Below are positions 19,289 to 30,736 of a stretch of DNA of 64,000 nt, in pieces. Position 1 is the stretch's first letter. Each line of letters opens with the position of its first letter. The DNA lies in the NCBI GenBank assembly GCA_030848705.1, contig CM061243.1, positions 102,298,436-102,362,435 of the forward strand. Reading direction: 5' to 3'. This DNA is from Heracleum sosnowskyi (lineage: Eukaryota; Streptophyta; Magnoliopsida; Apiales; Apiaceae). Made by a program: the position numbers and the translations under genes. A model generated the notes under the pieces. It had not been told where the DNA came from, did no database searches, and saw only the letters and a list, made by a program, of their open reading frames with translations.

Positions 19289-22126
19289 TTACTCATAGGT
19301 AACCATTCCAAGTTCATTTACCAGTCGAGTAAATACTGCTTTTGCTTGTGGCTTGGTAAAAATATCAACCAATTGTTGATCAGTAGGAACAAAATGAAGT
19401 TCAATTGTTCCTTCCATCACATGTTCACGAATGAAGTGATACCTGATACTGATATGCTTGGTAACCGAATGTTGGACTGGATTTCATGTCATTGCAATAG
19501 CACTTTGATTATCATAATAAATAGGAATTTTAGAAAAGTGAAAACCATAGTCCAATAGCTGATTTTTCATCCACAGTATATAAGCACAACAGCTTCCAGC
19601 AGCAATGTACTCAGCTTCAGCAGTTGATGTTGAGATAGATTTATGTTTCTTGCTAAACCATGAAACTAGTCTTCCTCCCAAAAACTTACAACTGCCTGAG
19701 GTGCTTTTCATCTCTATCTTGCATCCAGCAAAATCAACATCTGAGTAGCCTATCAGACTAAAATCTGATGCCCTAGGATACCACAAACCAAGTTTGGTGT
19801 CCCTTTGAGATATCTGAAGATTCTTTTGACTGCTATCAGATGAGGTTCTCTAGGTTGAGACTAAAACCTAGCACAAAGACAGGTAGCAAACATGATATCT
19901 GGTCTGCTTGCACTAAGATAAAGAAGAGAGCCAATCATTTCTCTGTAGCTTGTCACATCTACTTCAACTCCTTGTTTGGAGTCAAGTTTAGTAGATATGG
20001 CCATGGGAGTGCTTGTAGTAGCACTATCTTGCATATTGAATTTCTTGAGCAGGTTTCTTGTATACTTAGACTGATTTATAAAAATCCCTTCTTCAGTCTG
20101 CTTGACTTGTAAGCCCAAGGAATAGCTCATTTTTCCCATCATGCTCATCTGATATCTTGACTGCATTAGTTTAGCAAACTTCTGACACATCTTGTCATTA
20201 GTAGACCCAAAAATGATATCATCAACATATATCTTAACTAAAAGCAAGTCATTACCCTTTTGAATGTAAAACAGGGTTTTATCAATGGTACCTCTTATGA
20301 AACCACTTTCAAGAAGAAACTGAGTTTCATACCATGCTCTTGGTGTTTTCTTTAATCCATACAGTGCTTTATCCAATCTATACACATGATCTGGATATTT
20401 GGGATCAACAAATTCTGGAGGTTGCTCAACATACACCTCTTCCTCCAATTCTCCATTGAGAAAAGCACTTTTGACATCCATCTGGAAAACTTTGAATTTC
20501 ATATTTGCAGCATATGCTAGAAATATTCTGATTTCTTCAAATCTTGCAATAGGAGCAAAGGTTTCATCATAATCAATACATTCTTTTTGAGAATATCCCT
20601 TTGCAACGAGCCTTGTTTTATTCCTGGCTATTATTCCATCAGAATCAGTCTTATTTCTGAAGACTCATTTTGTTCCCACAATGGACCTATTCTTGGATCT
20701 TGGCACTAGTTTCCAGACTTCATTTCTTTCAAACTCATTTAGTTCTTCTTGCATTGCAGTTACCCAATCAGCATCTTTTAATGCATCTTCAACTTTCTTT
20801 GGTTCTTCTTTAGAAAGGAAGTTGTGAAATAGACATTTATTTTGAGTTGCATTTCTGGTTTGGACGCCATCATCAGGATCTCCAATGATCAGATCAGGAG
20901 TATGTGCCTGAGTCCATCTTCTTGCTATTGGAAACTAAGACCTAGAACTTGATGCTCCCCCTACATCAGTTGCCTCTTCAAAAGAACTTTCTTAGGTTGT
21001 TTGAGACGCTCCCCCTGAGTTCGAGCCCTCCTGATTTTTTTCTGACTGGTCATCAGTATTTAAACTTGACTCCATAGTATTTCCTGATGAGTCGTCAGTT
21101 CTTGTACTGCTATTTGAACTTTCACCAGTATCAGTATTGGATGATGTAGTCTCTTCATGCTGAGAATGTTCAGACTCCCCCTCAACATGATCATCATTTT
21201 CTTCATCAGGAATTGGATCAGCAGTATTATCATCCTCAATTTCAAGTTCATCTCCAAAAATCAGTTCTTCATGAACATCTTCACTGATTCATGTAATCTT
21301 TTTGTCATCAAATGATACATTTATTGAGAGACTAATAATTCTTGTCCGCAGATTATACACTTTGTATGCTTTTGTTGTATCAGGATAACCAACAAAAATT
21401 CCTTCATCTACTTTTGGTTCAAATTTTCCAAGTTGCTCAGGATGAGTTCTCAGAATAAAACATTTACATCCAAAGATATGTAGATGTTTCAGACTCAACT
21501 TCTTCCCCTTAATCATATGATAAGGAGTCTTTCCATGTTGAGTTCTCCAATGTGTAGTTTTGTGTATAGCATGCAGTATTCACAGCTTCTGCCCAAAAGT
21601 ATATGGGCAGTTTTTCCTCTCCTAACATGGTTCTGCCAGCTTCTATCAGAGTTCTATTCTTTCTTTTAACAATCCCATTCTGTTGAGGAGTGCCACGTGC
21701 AAAGAATTGCTGCACAATTCCTTTTGACTTGCAGAACTCTTCCATTCTTGAGTTTTTAAACTCAGTTCCATTATCACTTTTTAATATCCTTACTTTGTTG
21801 GTAGATCCATTTTCCAGAAGGGTGACATGATCCATCAGAATCTCTGAAGTTTCATCCTTTTTGAACAAGGTATACCCAAGTATACCTAGAGTATTCATCA
21901 ACAATTACAAGAGTGTATCTTTTCTTGTTGATTGACATGACATTTACAGGACCGAACAAATCTAGATGAAGTAAGTGATAAGGAGTATCGATTGAGGATT
22001 CAGTTTTACTCTTGAAGCTAGTCCTTCTTTGCTTGGCCTTCTGACAAGAATCACAGAGGCCATCAGGAGTATACATTGTCTTTGGTAATCCTCTCACAAG
22101 ATCTTTTCTCACTAACTCATTTATGT
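19289..22126 (-). pseudogene. Copia-1 pol remnant: integrase, reverse transcriptase, RNase H, copy 1
   Basis: Minus-strand order: pre-integrase (VRKDLVRGLP...CDSCQKAKQRR), integrase core (LHLDLFGPVN, VDEYSRYTWVY, SDNGTEFKN, TPQQNGIVKRKNRTL), linker, reverse transcriptase (FQMDVKSAFLNGELEEEVYV, LYGLKKTPRAWYE, catalytic YVDDIIFGST) and RNase H (YSDVDFAGC, STAEAEYIAAG, DNQSAIAMT) ending in a stop at 19289-19291. Premature stops include TAG 20937, TGA 20667 (from the Trp of GTKWVFRNK), TAG 19863 and TGA after AIAMT. Frameshifts near 21880 and 21520 break the integrase. The 5' end is cut by CACTA-2 at 22127. Non-functional. Confidence 0.92.
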
Positions 22127-22290
22127 CACTACTAGAAAAACGTTAATAGACATCGCCCCTTTTACATCGGTTAAGAAAACCACCGATGTTAAATATATTT
22201 TTAACATCAAAAAATTTTAAAACGATGTTAAACAGCTTTCCGGACATCAATTCTTAAAACAACTGATGTCTTTATCTATTTTTAGAAAAC
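22127..22290. repeat. CACTA-2 left terminal and subterminal repeats, copy 1
   Basis: CACTACTAGAAAAACG is followed by repeated ACATCGGTT, ACCGATGTT, ACATCAATT and AACTGATGTC words in both orientations. The same words fill 58166-58395, which identifies that region as the right subterminal zone of the same element. Confidence 0.82.
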
Positions 22291-25136
22291 AAAAAAACTC
22301 GCGTGCGGTATGTTCCCCCCCCCCTTTTTAATAAAACATTTCCTCTTAGAAAATTTTATTCCCCCCTCCTCCAAAATTTCCCCCCATCCCCTTATCCCAA
22401 ATTCCCCCCGCCCCTTATCCCCCAAAACATTCCCCCCAAATTCATTTTCCCAAACTCCCACATCCCCACCCCAAATTCATTTTCCCGGCCGACCCAATTA
22501 AACAAACCCTAAAATATTTCTCCCAAAAATATCTTAGCCCCGACCCAATTAAACAAAACCTAATTCAATTTCTCTCAATTAGAAGAAGAAGAACCCTAAA
22601 TCTTAGTTCGAAGAAGAAGAAAAAGTACGAATTAGTAAGTCATTTTTCATATTCGAATTAGTCATTTTAATTTAAGTTCGAATTAGTCTTTTTTTTCTAA
22701 TTGGAACTTTTTTTTTCAGATTGGTTGCTTCTTTAGCTTGGGTCATCTTGATTTAGTAAGTTAATTTTGATTTTCCATGTTAATTACTTGTCTTTCTTTT
22801 TGCATGTATTTTTTTGGGTATTCTTGTTTGTAAGAACTGTTCTTGTTTGGAACTGTTCTTGTCTTTTTGCATGTATTTTAATTAGTTCGAATTAGTTTTT
22901 GTTTGAAGAACTGTTTTTGTGTTTTTGGCTATTACTTTTTGTGTTTAAAAATTCTGACTTTTCATTTGCAGGAGCATTTGCTTGTGTCCGTGCAGTTAAC
23001 ATTATATGTTTTTGAGTTGTTCTTGAGGTTAGTAATTGCTGAACTTTAAAATTTATTATTTAGTGCCCTCTTGATTTTTTAATTAGATACATGTGCTTGT
23101 TTATATGATTCTTATAACGTTTTATATATCGTAATTACTTGCATGACTATGGTAACATATTGTCGTAATTACTTGGGATGACTATTTATATATTCGTTAA
23201 GCCTATCACACCCTTACTTATATTTTTAGATTCTTGTTTATATTTTAGTGAACACACACTACACCATAAATGGCCTACTACAACATTTAGAGGTGATGTT
23301 GCCTTTGATTTTGTTGGCTTTGCCATGCATATTTTTAGCTACTACAACATTGTCAATTTGGTGTTGGCTCAGGCATCAAACAAATGTTGCTGTAGAAATA
23401 AAGTGTTGGTATGTTGCTGTACGTATGAAATTGTGTTGCCATAATTTTGTAATAAACATATTTTTTTTTCTTTTAACTAAAAGTAACAATATTTATTTTT
23501 ATTTGACATTAAAATTAATTGATTTAATTGGAAATTTTAAAATTTTCATAAAATTTAAGAATCTAACAAAATAAGTGAATAATTAAATGAAAAATATTAA
23601 AATGATTTTTTTGAGATTATGTTTTTTTATTTTATATAACTATTAAATTGTATATTATTCAACAAATTTAAGTAAATAATTTATTTTCTAAATGTATTTT
23701 AATATACTATTAAATTTTTTGTAAGTGACTAAAAGTATTTGAATATATTAGTATGAATATGTAAAAAGAAGTTAACAAAAAATTAAAAACTTAAAAAAAA
23801 ATTAAAATTAAAATTAAAAAAATCTATTTATAACTAAAGATATATAGAATGTGACATGAAAAATTGATAAAATTTTGTTGAGCGGTAAAAAAAGCCAGCT
23901 CACTTCACTTTGCCAAAATTCAGACAACCCGCTCCACTTTGCCAAAACAAAAAACCCGCTCACTTCACTTTCTTTTCACGGCTGCTCTCTCTTGGTATAC
24001 TCTCTCTCTCTACTCACACTCACACCCCTCACACCCACGACTGCAATTCATCCACACAATTCATCTTTACACTACTCACACTATTCACCCACACAATTCA
24101 TCTTTACACTACTCACACTATTCACCCAGCCAATTCAGGGTTTTCAATTTGCTTCTATTTTAGGGGTTTTTTCGTTATTTTACAATTGATTTAGGGTTCT
24201 TTGTGTCTCAGGGTTGATTTTCAAAATTAGGGCTTCAAGTTGAATTTCAGAATTAGGGCTTCAATCGGGTTCAATTTGAATTTCAGAATTAGGGTATCAA
24301 TCGGGGTTATTTGGGGCTTCGCGTTTAAGGTAATTCTATTTCCTGTCTCTAATCATTTCTTTGGGGTTACTTTGGGGTTCAATTTGAATTTCAGAATAAG
24401 GTTTAATTTGGGGATTATATGTATTTTGTGTTATATATATTTGGGGATGATTTGATATGTGGATTATATGCATTTTGTGTTTAATTATATGGGTTTAGTT
24501 TGGGGCTTCGGGGTTTATTGTATTTGGGGTTTGTGGATTATATGTATTTTGTTGTTATTATTGTTTTACTGCTTCAATTTTTAATGATATTGTGTTGTCT
24601 ACACTCACTGCTATTAGCCTCTATTTTTCTGTATATGCAATGATCACTTTCTTAAAATGTGGGAAGTATGTGTGGTCAATTGTTTAAAATGATTTTTCTG
24701 TATGATTTTTGTGGTGTTTATGATTTTTATGGTGTTTAACATTATTGATGAGATAAATTTTATAAGCATGCCAGTCTTGTAAATCTACATTAGGTCTTAA
24801 TATTGTTTTATTGCTTCTTTCATTATAAATCTACAAGTTGCGCTTAATCAAGGAGTTGGTGATAATTTTAGGCCCTGTTATAATGTTATGAGGCCCTGTT
24901 TAATACAAAACTTTTAGGTCTGCTGTTACACATTTATTATAACTTATGAGTATGATAGGCTGCATATAGATCTACTATGACATTGTGCCCAGAATTGTGT
25001 TGTATACACTCACTCATTCTTTTTTTATTAGGCCTCTGTTTCATTCCTTTAAGTGTACTTATATTTAAATTAGCAAACACACACAAACACACAAAGATCG
25101 TTTATTATAATATTCGTATGCTTCTTAATTGTAGTG
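22291..25136 (+). promoter_or_regulatory. CACTA-2 5' region and TNP2 leader/intron, copy 1
   Basis: No coding sequence. 22310-22500 is strongly C-rich. 23257-23450 starts CACTACACCATAAATGGCC and has CTACAACATTT / TGTTGCTGTAG words, like a second CACTA end nested here. 23460-23870 is AT-rich. 23900-24330 looks like a transcribed leader: CT-rich, with a two-copy repeat of ACAATTCATCTTTACACTAC (24057 and 24094), ending at a possible donor AAG|GTAATTC near 24330. The rest to TTGTAG at 25134 would be an intron just before the TNP2 start. Confidence 0.5.
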
Positions 25137-27655
25137 ATGGATGACGAGGAAAATTTTATTTGGATAAATCTACCAAAGTAAAGTAAGGATTACCTTAGTG
25201 GGGTAGAGGCATTTTTACAAAATGCATTTCCAAAATTTGCCGTAGGTGATGAAATAACCTATCCTTGCAAGATCTGTAAAAACAACAAGTGGTACCGTGC
25301 AGATCACATCTACGATCACCTTATTTGTAATGGTCCATCTCCATTATATGCCGATTGGATTTATGAGGTTTCGCTCCAGTCCTACGAAAATAGTGATGAA
25401 GATCATATGGATTGCGAAACTAACATAAATTTTGGAGATAACTTAGATGAAATGCTTCATCGTACTAATGGACCAAATGGCGATGTTAAAAATTTTCATC
25501 GCCATGTTGAAGAGGGAAAACAGCCTCTATATCCAGGCTGCACAAACTTTTCCCGACTAAGTTTTATCGTTAGGCTTTATTCTCTAAAGTGCGCTCATGG
25601 AATTTCGGAGTCAGCATTTGGGGAGATACTAGAGCTGATAAGAGAAGCCTTTCCCCATGCACACTTACCTTTATCTTTCAATGCCACGAAGAATGTCATT
25701 AAAGATTTAGGTCTCAACTATAAGAAGATACACGCTTGCCCAAACAATTGCATGCTGTATTGGGGTGAAAACGAAAAAGAAGATTCTTGCAAAACTTGCG
25801 GTGTTTCGAGATGGACCATAGCGGAGAAAAAAGGCACTGGCGACAATGATCCAAAGGAGCTGATTCGCAAAGTCCCAGCTAATGTTATGCGATATTTTCC
25901 ACTAAAACCGAGGCTGCAACGGATGTTTATGTACAAGGAGTATGCAGAACTTCTGACATGGCATTCAGTTGGACGAAAAAAAGACGGAAAACTTAGACAT
26001 CCCGCTGATGCCGAGGCTTGGAAGGCAATGGATGCTAGGTATCCTCATTTTTCTTCAGAAAATAGAAATATCAGGTTGGGTGTCGCTGCTGATGGATTCA
26101 ATCCTTTTCGAACAATGAATACGACACACAGCACTTGGCCAATTATTTTGGTAAACTATAACCTGCCTCCTTGGTTATGTATGAAACAGGAAAACCTTAT
26201 TCTTTCGACGCTTATCTCTGGTCCAGAATCTCCAAAGAATAGCATAGATGTTTTTATGCAACCTCTTATTGCCGAGTTAAAAGAGTTATGGGAGGAAGGC
26301 ATAGAAACCTATGATGCTTTTAGAGGTCAGAATTTCATGTTACATGCAAGTGTCATGTGGACGATAAGCGACTTCCCAGGATATGCAATGTTATCCGGTT
26401 GGAGCACCAAGGGTAAATTAGCTTGTCCAGATTGCAACTACGAGACTTCTTCAATGTACCTAAAAAATAGTAAAAAGATGTGCTATATGAACCATAGGAA
26501 GTTTCTGGATCCCGAGCACAAGTGGAGGTTCGACAAAAAAAGGTTCAATGGTGAAGTTGAATTGGGAGAAAGTCCTGGAATTTTAACAGGAACAGGCATT
26601 GAGGAATTGTTATCTGGTTATGTGAATAACTTTGGTACCAAACTAGGGCAAAAAAAAAGGAAGATTAATTCTCCTTTTAAGAAGAAGTCAATATTTTTTG
26701 ATTTACCGTATTGGAGTCACAATTTACTTCGACATAACCTTGATGTTATGCATATCGAGAAGAACATTTGTGACAATATAATCGGTACATTGCTAAATAT
26801 TGCTCGCAAGTCAAAAGACCATGTCAATGCTCGTAAAGATTTAGAAGACCTCGGCATTAGAAAGGATCTTCATCCCGTTGAATCAAGTGACGGGAGATAT
26901 CTTGAAATTGCCGCTACCATTTTTGATATGACAAATAAGGAGAAGGATATGTTCTGCTCAGTTCTCAAGAATGCTAAACTGCCACATGGTTATGCATCAA
27001 ACATTAGTCGTTATGTGCACACGAAGGAGAGAAAAGTGTCTGGTTATAAGAGCCACGATGCTCACTTTATATTGCATTATTTACTACCATTTGCCGTGAA
27101 AAAATCTTTGAAGCCTGAGGTTGCAGTCCCTTTTATTAGATTAAGTGCATTTTTGAGAGGTATTTGGAGCAAAGTCATTGACTTGAATGATCTTAAAAGG
27201 CTGCAACAGGAAATAATTGAAATTCTTTGTCAATTTGAGACAATTTTCCCACCAACTTATTTCGATATAATGGTGCACTTATTGATTCACTTATGCAAAG
27301 AAATACAATATGGTGGACCCGCGCATCTACGTTGCATGTTTCCAATTGAGAGATATCTGAATAAATTGAAGTCATATGCGCGCAACAGAAGTAAACCTGA
27401 AGGCTCTATCGCTGAGGGTTATCTGGCAGATGAATGCCTAATTTTTTGTTCAAGATTCTTTACTGCCGATGCGGGAACAAAAAATGACAAGTTTTCTGCC
27501 AAACTTCAAAGCTGTCCAGAAAAACTAGAGTATCCTATTGGTACAAGGAGAAACAAAGATGGCAAGCCTATTCACTTAGAAGAATCTGAAGGGACAGCAT
27601 GCCATCGTTATATTTTGTTCAATTCTGGTAACGAAGAAATAGAATCTCTAATTAA
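25137..27655 (+). pseudogene. CACTA-2 TNP2 transposase, main exon, copy 1
   Basis: ATG at 25137 (MDDEENFIWINLPK) then TAA at 25179, then one open frame to the donor ATTAA|GTAAGT at 27655, about 840 codons. The N-terminal transposase-associated domain follows the stop (YLSGVEAFLQNAFPKF, YPCKICKNNKWY, HIYDHLICNG). The catalytic Transposase_21 region shows CPNNCMLYWGE, CKTCGVSRW, LGVAADGFNPF, WTISDFPGYAMLSGWSTKGKLACPDC and HNLLRHNLDVMHIEKNICDN; the acidic residues of these motifs probably include the catalytic triad. DUF4218 follows (KSHDAHFILHYLLPFAVKKSL, QFETIFPPTYFDIMVHLLIHL, RCMFPIERYLNKLKSYARNRSKPEGSIAEGY). Apart from the TAA at codon 15 it is unbroken; starting downstream would lose the N-terminal domain. 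The C-terminal exon is interrupted at about 27795. Confidence 0.92.
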
Positions 27656-27771
27656 GTAAGTTTTTAACCCCTAACTTTATGTTAATACTCTAGAAATAGC
27701 ATATTTCTGTACTAATTTTTTTTAACTAGGTAACCTAATTTTTTTTAACTAGGTAGCCTAATTATTTGTAG

Positions 27772-28746
27772 GGAGCATAGAGCTGTAGTGAGCCCCCTTG
27801 AGCCTATATCCTTTTTCGTCGTATATTACAATCACAATCTTGAGCCTATTAATTTGTTCTTGTCTTGATTGACTAGTAGAGCATTGTGATATATACTTGA
27901 GATTGGTAAAATATTGAGTGTGGGGATATCTTTGTTAATGTGTGAATTTTGGTGAGATTTGAATTGGTTTGGTTACTTCTTGTCGGTGACATTTCAAATA
28001 AAGTCACAAAGGTCAAAAAAGAAAAGAAAAAAAGTGAGAGAAAGAAAAAAGAAATTGAAAAAAAAGTGAAAAAAAAAATATATCTCTAAAAAAAAAAAGA
28101 AAAAAGAGTGTATGTTCATTGGTTCTTGTAATGTAAAATTTATGAGTTTAAATCTGTATGTGGGATGATATCTCAAGGTTAGTTTCATGTTGTGTGCTTC
28201 AAGTGTATATGAACATTATGCTCTATTAGTTGTCAAGTTTAGCCAAATGCAGCCTTTTCATTTTCCTACCCCTCACCTAAGCCTCATTACAACCCTTGAC
28301 AAAGACCTTTTCATTTATACGAACACGAAGTCTAGAGATTTTGGTGGACAAGCAAGCTTATGGTAGCACATGTGCATTTGATTGAATTTGAGTGATACAG
28401 TTACACCTAAACACTTGTGTGCTTTGAGTGTTTGTGAGGTTATCTTTCCATCTAAAGCATGCTATTATCTTGTTGATTGAGACTTTGATGTTATTCATGA
28501 CATATTTTAGTCTTTCACACTATGTGCGCGTACTTGAATAGTTGTGTTGGTGTGTAAAGTTGATGAATTGCATTATATGACATCTAAGAGCTATTTCATG
28601 GTTAAGTTTGCATGTGTGGTGTGCTATGATATATTTCATGTTTGAGACTTGGCGGTCAGACCAAATAAGATTTTTTGGTTAGATTTATTACAAACCCTCA
28701 CGAGACCTTACTCGTCCACTAGGGCTGCCTAGGGGTTTAAAGGGCT
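27772..28746. other. CACTA-2 TNP2 second exon split by gypsy-like non-coding sequence, copy 1
   Basis: The acceptor TTGTAG at 27771 opens GEHRAVVS in phase with the main exon. From about 27795 the sequence is foreign: purine-rich A/G tracts (28015-28110) and text such as CCTCATTACAACCCTTGAC and CCTCACGAGACCTTACTCG, reminiscent of the untranslated region downstream of pol in Tat/Athila gypsy elements. TNP2-like coding resumes at about 28747 (NNRLFANWFEKTV). No target duplication located. The gypsy assignment is from general resemblance only. Confidence 0.4.
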
Positions 28747-28894
28747 TGTTGAATATGCCAAATGCAACAATCGTTTATTTGCTAATTGGTTTGAAAAAAC
28801 GGTTGGTTTCTTTCTTTCTACTGCTTTTTTTTGTAATGGTGCTTCATTAGATTTTGTTATATTTTTAATGATTGGTTTAAAACAATGTGTGCAG

Positions 28895-29506
28895 GTCAGT
28901 GTTGAAATGATGGAAAATGCCAAAAATGTTTCAGAAACAATGAGATGGTTGGCAGGCAAACCATCTTTTTCTGTTTTTACCTATGAAGGTTATTTAGTTG
29001 ACGGGAACCGATACTTCACAAAGGAGCGAGACGATGCAAGGGTCGTCCAAAATAGTGGTGTTTCTTTAGTTGCCAAGACGGTCCAAGTATCTAGTGCTAA
29101 GGATTTGAATCCCATTGAGTCAGATATGACGTTTAATGGAATAATCGAAGAAATATGGGAGTTGGATTATCATGCATTTAAAGCCCCACTATTCTTGTGT
29201 AAATGGGCAGAAAATGAAAGAAGCATCAAGGTCGATGATCTTGGCTTCACTCTTGTGGACTTTACTCGAAAAGGTCACAAGAATGATAAATACGTGTATG
29301 TCGATCAAGTGAAGCAAGTTTTCTATGTTCAAGATCCCGTCGATGCTAGATGGTCCGTTGTATTAAACTCTGCACCTCGAGACTACCAGGAGTTATATTA
29401 TGACGATGAATTAGGAGACACAACTTTGAAAAATCCCTCATTCTGCTCTAATATTCCTATGTGTGACAAAGTTGATGACTCTGAGTGTATTATTGCCAGT
29501 AAATGA
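28895..29506 (+). CDS. CACTA-2 DUF4216 exon of TNP2, copy 1
   Basis: The acceptor GTGCAG at 28894 precedes an open exon: ETMRWLAGKPSFSVFTYEGY, GNRYFTKERDD, VQNSGVSLVAKTVQV, then the DUF4216 core FNGIIEEIWELDYHAFKAPLFL, CKWAENERSIKVDDLGFTLVDF and DKYVYVDQVKQVFYVQDP, ending ECIIASK with TGA at 29504-29506. This is the usual C-terminal partner of Transposase_21 in CACTA proteins. The exon itself is intact, but the gene is disrupted upstream. Confidence 0.82.
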   Translation, partial: VSVEMMENAKNVSETMRWLAGKPSFSVFTYEGYLVDGNRYFTKERDDARVVQNSGVSLVAKTVQVSSAKDLNPIESDMTFNGIIEEIWELDYHAFKAPLFLCKWAENERSIKVDDLGFTLVDFTRKGHKNDKYVYVDQVKQVFYVQDPVDARWSVVLNSAPRDYQELYYDDELGDTTLKNPSFCSNIPMCDKVDDSECIIASK

Positions 29507-29780
29507 CAAAATGTTGAGGGAATTTGGATTAAAAACTGATCCATATATTTTTAATTTTGTATGTTTGTGTTTTATGTTTAGACTGAAATTTTAAATTATA
29601 TTTCTTGTGAATAACTATGAGCAATATGTTTAGTCTGCAATTTTTAATTATATTTCTTGTGAATAATTGAGCAATATGTTTAGTCTACAATTTTTTTATT
29701 ATATTTCTTGTGAATAATTTTTTAGTTTTTGTATGCCCTGGCTAATATGTATCTTATAGATTAAAGTACCTGATCAAGGA

Positions 29781-30211
29781 ATGGCACCTAAGAAGAGAAC
29801 AAGAACGGCAAAAATAGCTTAGAAGTGGACAAGCAGTTACATGTGAAAGAATCATCAGAACCTGAAAGGGAAGTGGATGTACAAAAATCTGAACATGAAT
29901 CAGAAGGCTTCGCGCAACCAATTGAACCTCAAGGAGCACAGCCTTCAGAAGAAATTGTTACTGCTCGTACTGAAACAACAAAAAGAAAGTCTAGAGCAAA
30001 GCATGGTGTTTGTGCTATGCACAAAGTCGCGGTGAAGAAGGCTCAAGGCAAGAAGTTTAAAGTTAGGTACAATGAGCTTGGAAATTTTGTCGGAGAGACT
30101 AGGCACCCATTGCAGTCTTATGTAGGCATGACCGCTAGGAATATGATTCCGATCGACATTCCAAGCTGACCAAATGTGGATCCTGAACTAAAAGAGAAGC
30201 TATGGAAAGAT
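29781..30211 (+). pseudogene. CACTA-2 Transposase_24 (TNPA-like) 5' exon, copy 1
   Basis: ATG at 29781 (MAPKKRTRTAKIA) hits TAG at 29820 after a frameshift; the neighbouring frame continues LEVDKQLHVKESSEPEREVD and then the En/Spm family pattern KHGVCAMHKVAVKKAQGKKF, YNELGNFVGETRHPLQSYVG and ARNMIPIDIPS. TGA at 30167 replaces a conserved Trp before PNVDPELKEKLWKD. The exon is cut by the LTR insertion after AAGAT at 30207-30211. In copy 1 the gene's remaining exons are absent because of the duplication junction. Confidence 0.8.
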
Positions 30212-30736
30212 TGTTGGTCCTTGTGTATTGCAGAAGGGGGGGGGGATGAATGCAATACTAATAAAATTCCATCTCAGTTTCAACAACTAAAACTAAGATT
30301 TAATGTTATCAATAATATGTATGCATTCACAAACAGTAAAATAGAGAAGATAGGATTCACAAAATAAATGTTTTATTTATTTTGCAAAGTGTTGCTACAA
30401 CCTCAAGAGAGAATTCTTGAGCTTCGATTTTCTTCAAGGCACTTGCTAGTCTTCGTTACCTGTCTAGAATGAATTGACAGTAGGTATAAGACTAATCCTA
30501 TTACTATCAGTCACGGGTTTGTGAAGCTGCTGTCATTGTCAAGTGGCAGCTTCTTACAGATTGTCTAACCCATGTGACTTTCCTAAATTGCTAATATGTC
30601 AGATATACATCATAACAAAAGCAACCTAGATTCATTCTATTTCCAGCTTAAGCAATTCAGCAAATAAGGACTTGACGTTGCTCTTGAATTGATTCGCTTT
30701 TGTTTTGCAGTGCTTGAAGCTTCTGTCGTAGTCTTG
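30212..30736 (-). repeat. Copia solo LTR, truncated at the duplication junction (copy 1)
   Basis: Identical to 53145-53669: begins TGTTGGTCCTTGTGTATTGC, then a 10-base G run. It stops at the CAGA junction, where copy 2 begins with P450-promoter sequence. The full-length LTR is at 53145-54201. Confidence 0.9.

Larger units (their letters stand above)
9709..22126 (-). mobile_element. Copia-1, Ty1/copia element, copy 1 (5' part cut off by CACTA-2)
   Basis: Running on the minus strand: GAG-preintegrase, integrase, reverse transcriptase and RNase H remnants (22126-19289), a long non-pol region with two extra reading frames (19288-10892), a polypurine tract (10837-10850) and a 3' LTR (10836-9709). 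CACTA-2 entered the element at 22127 in the pre-integrase coding sequence, so gag, the primer site and the 5' LTR are not visible. The order INT before RT identifies copia. Later insertions: Tourist-like MITE (10191-10782), gypsy solo LTR (11538-12906), hAT MITE (17771-18323). Confidence 0.92.
7804..30736 (+). repeat. 22,933-bp tandem duplication, copy 1
   Basis: Every feature from 7804 to 30736 recurs exactly 22,933 bp downstream. All reading frames compared are identical, and the homopolymers checked have equal length in both copies: 19 T at 8284, 10 C at 22315, 10 G at 30236. The three breakpoints share CAGA (7804, 30737, 53670), a 4-bp microhomology. Left flank is the P450 promoter; the right flank of the unit is the middle of a solo LTR. 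Either a very recent duplication or an assembly artefact. Confidence 0.97.
22127..30736 (+). mobile_element. CACTA-2, left portion (copy 1, truncated by the duplication junction)
   Basis: Starts CACTACTAGAAAAACG at 22127, just after TGT (probable 3-bp target duplication), inside Copia-1 pol. It carries ACATCGGTT/AACCGATGT-type subterminal repeats, a TNP2 gene, a DUF4216 exon and the first exon of a Transposase_24 gene, all on the plus strand. It is cut at 30736, in the solo LTR that had inserted in it. The complete left-to-right version is in copy 2 (45060 onward). Confidence 0.9.

Noticed and set aside
24001..24189. Three overlapping plus-strand frames of 74-104 codons
   Set aside because: They lie in a CT-rich, internally repeated presumed leader of TNP2; three open frames in parallel reflect low stop density, not coding.
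30236..30245. G run as a possible G-quadruplex or regulatory element
   Set aside because: It is the complement of the C run found near the end of this copia LTR family, so it needs no separate explanation.
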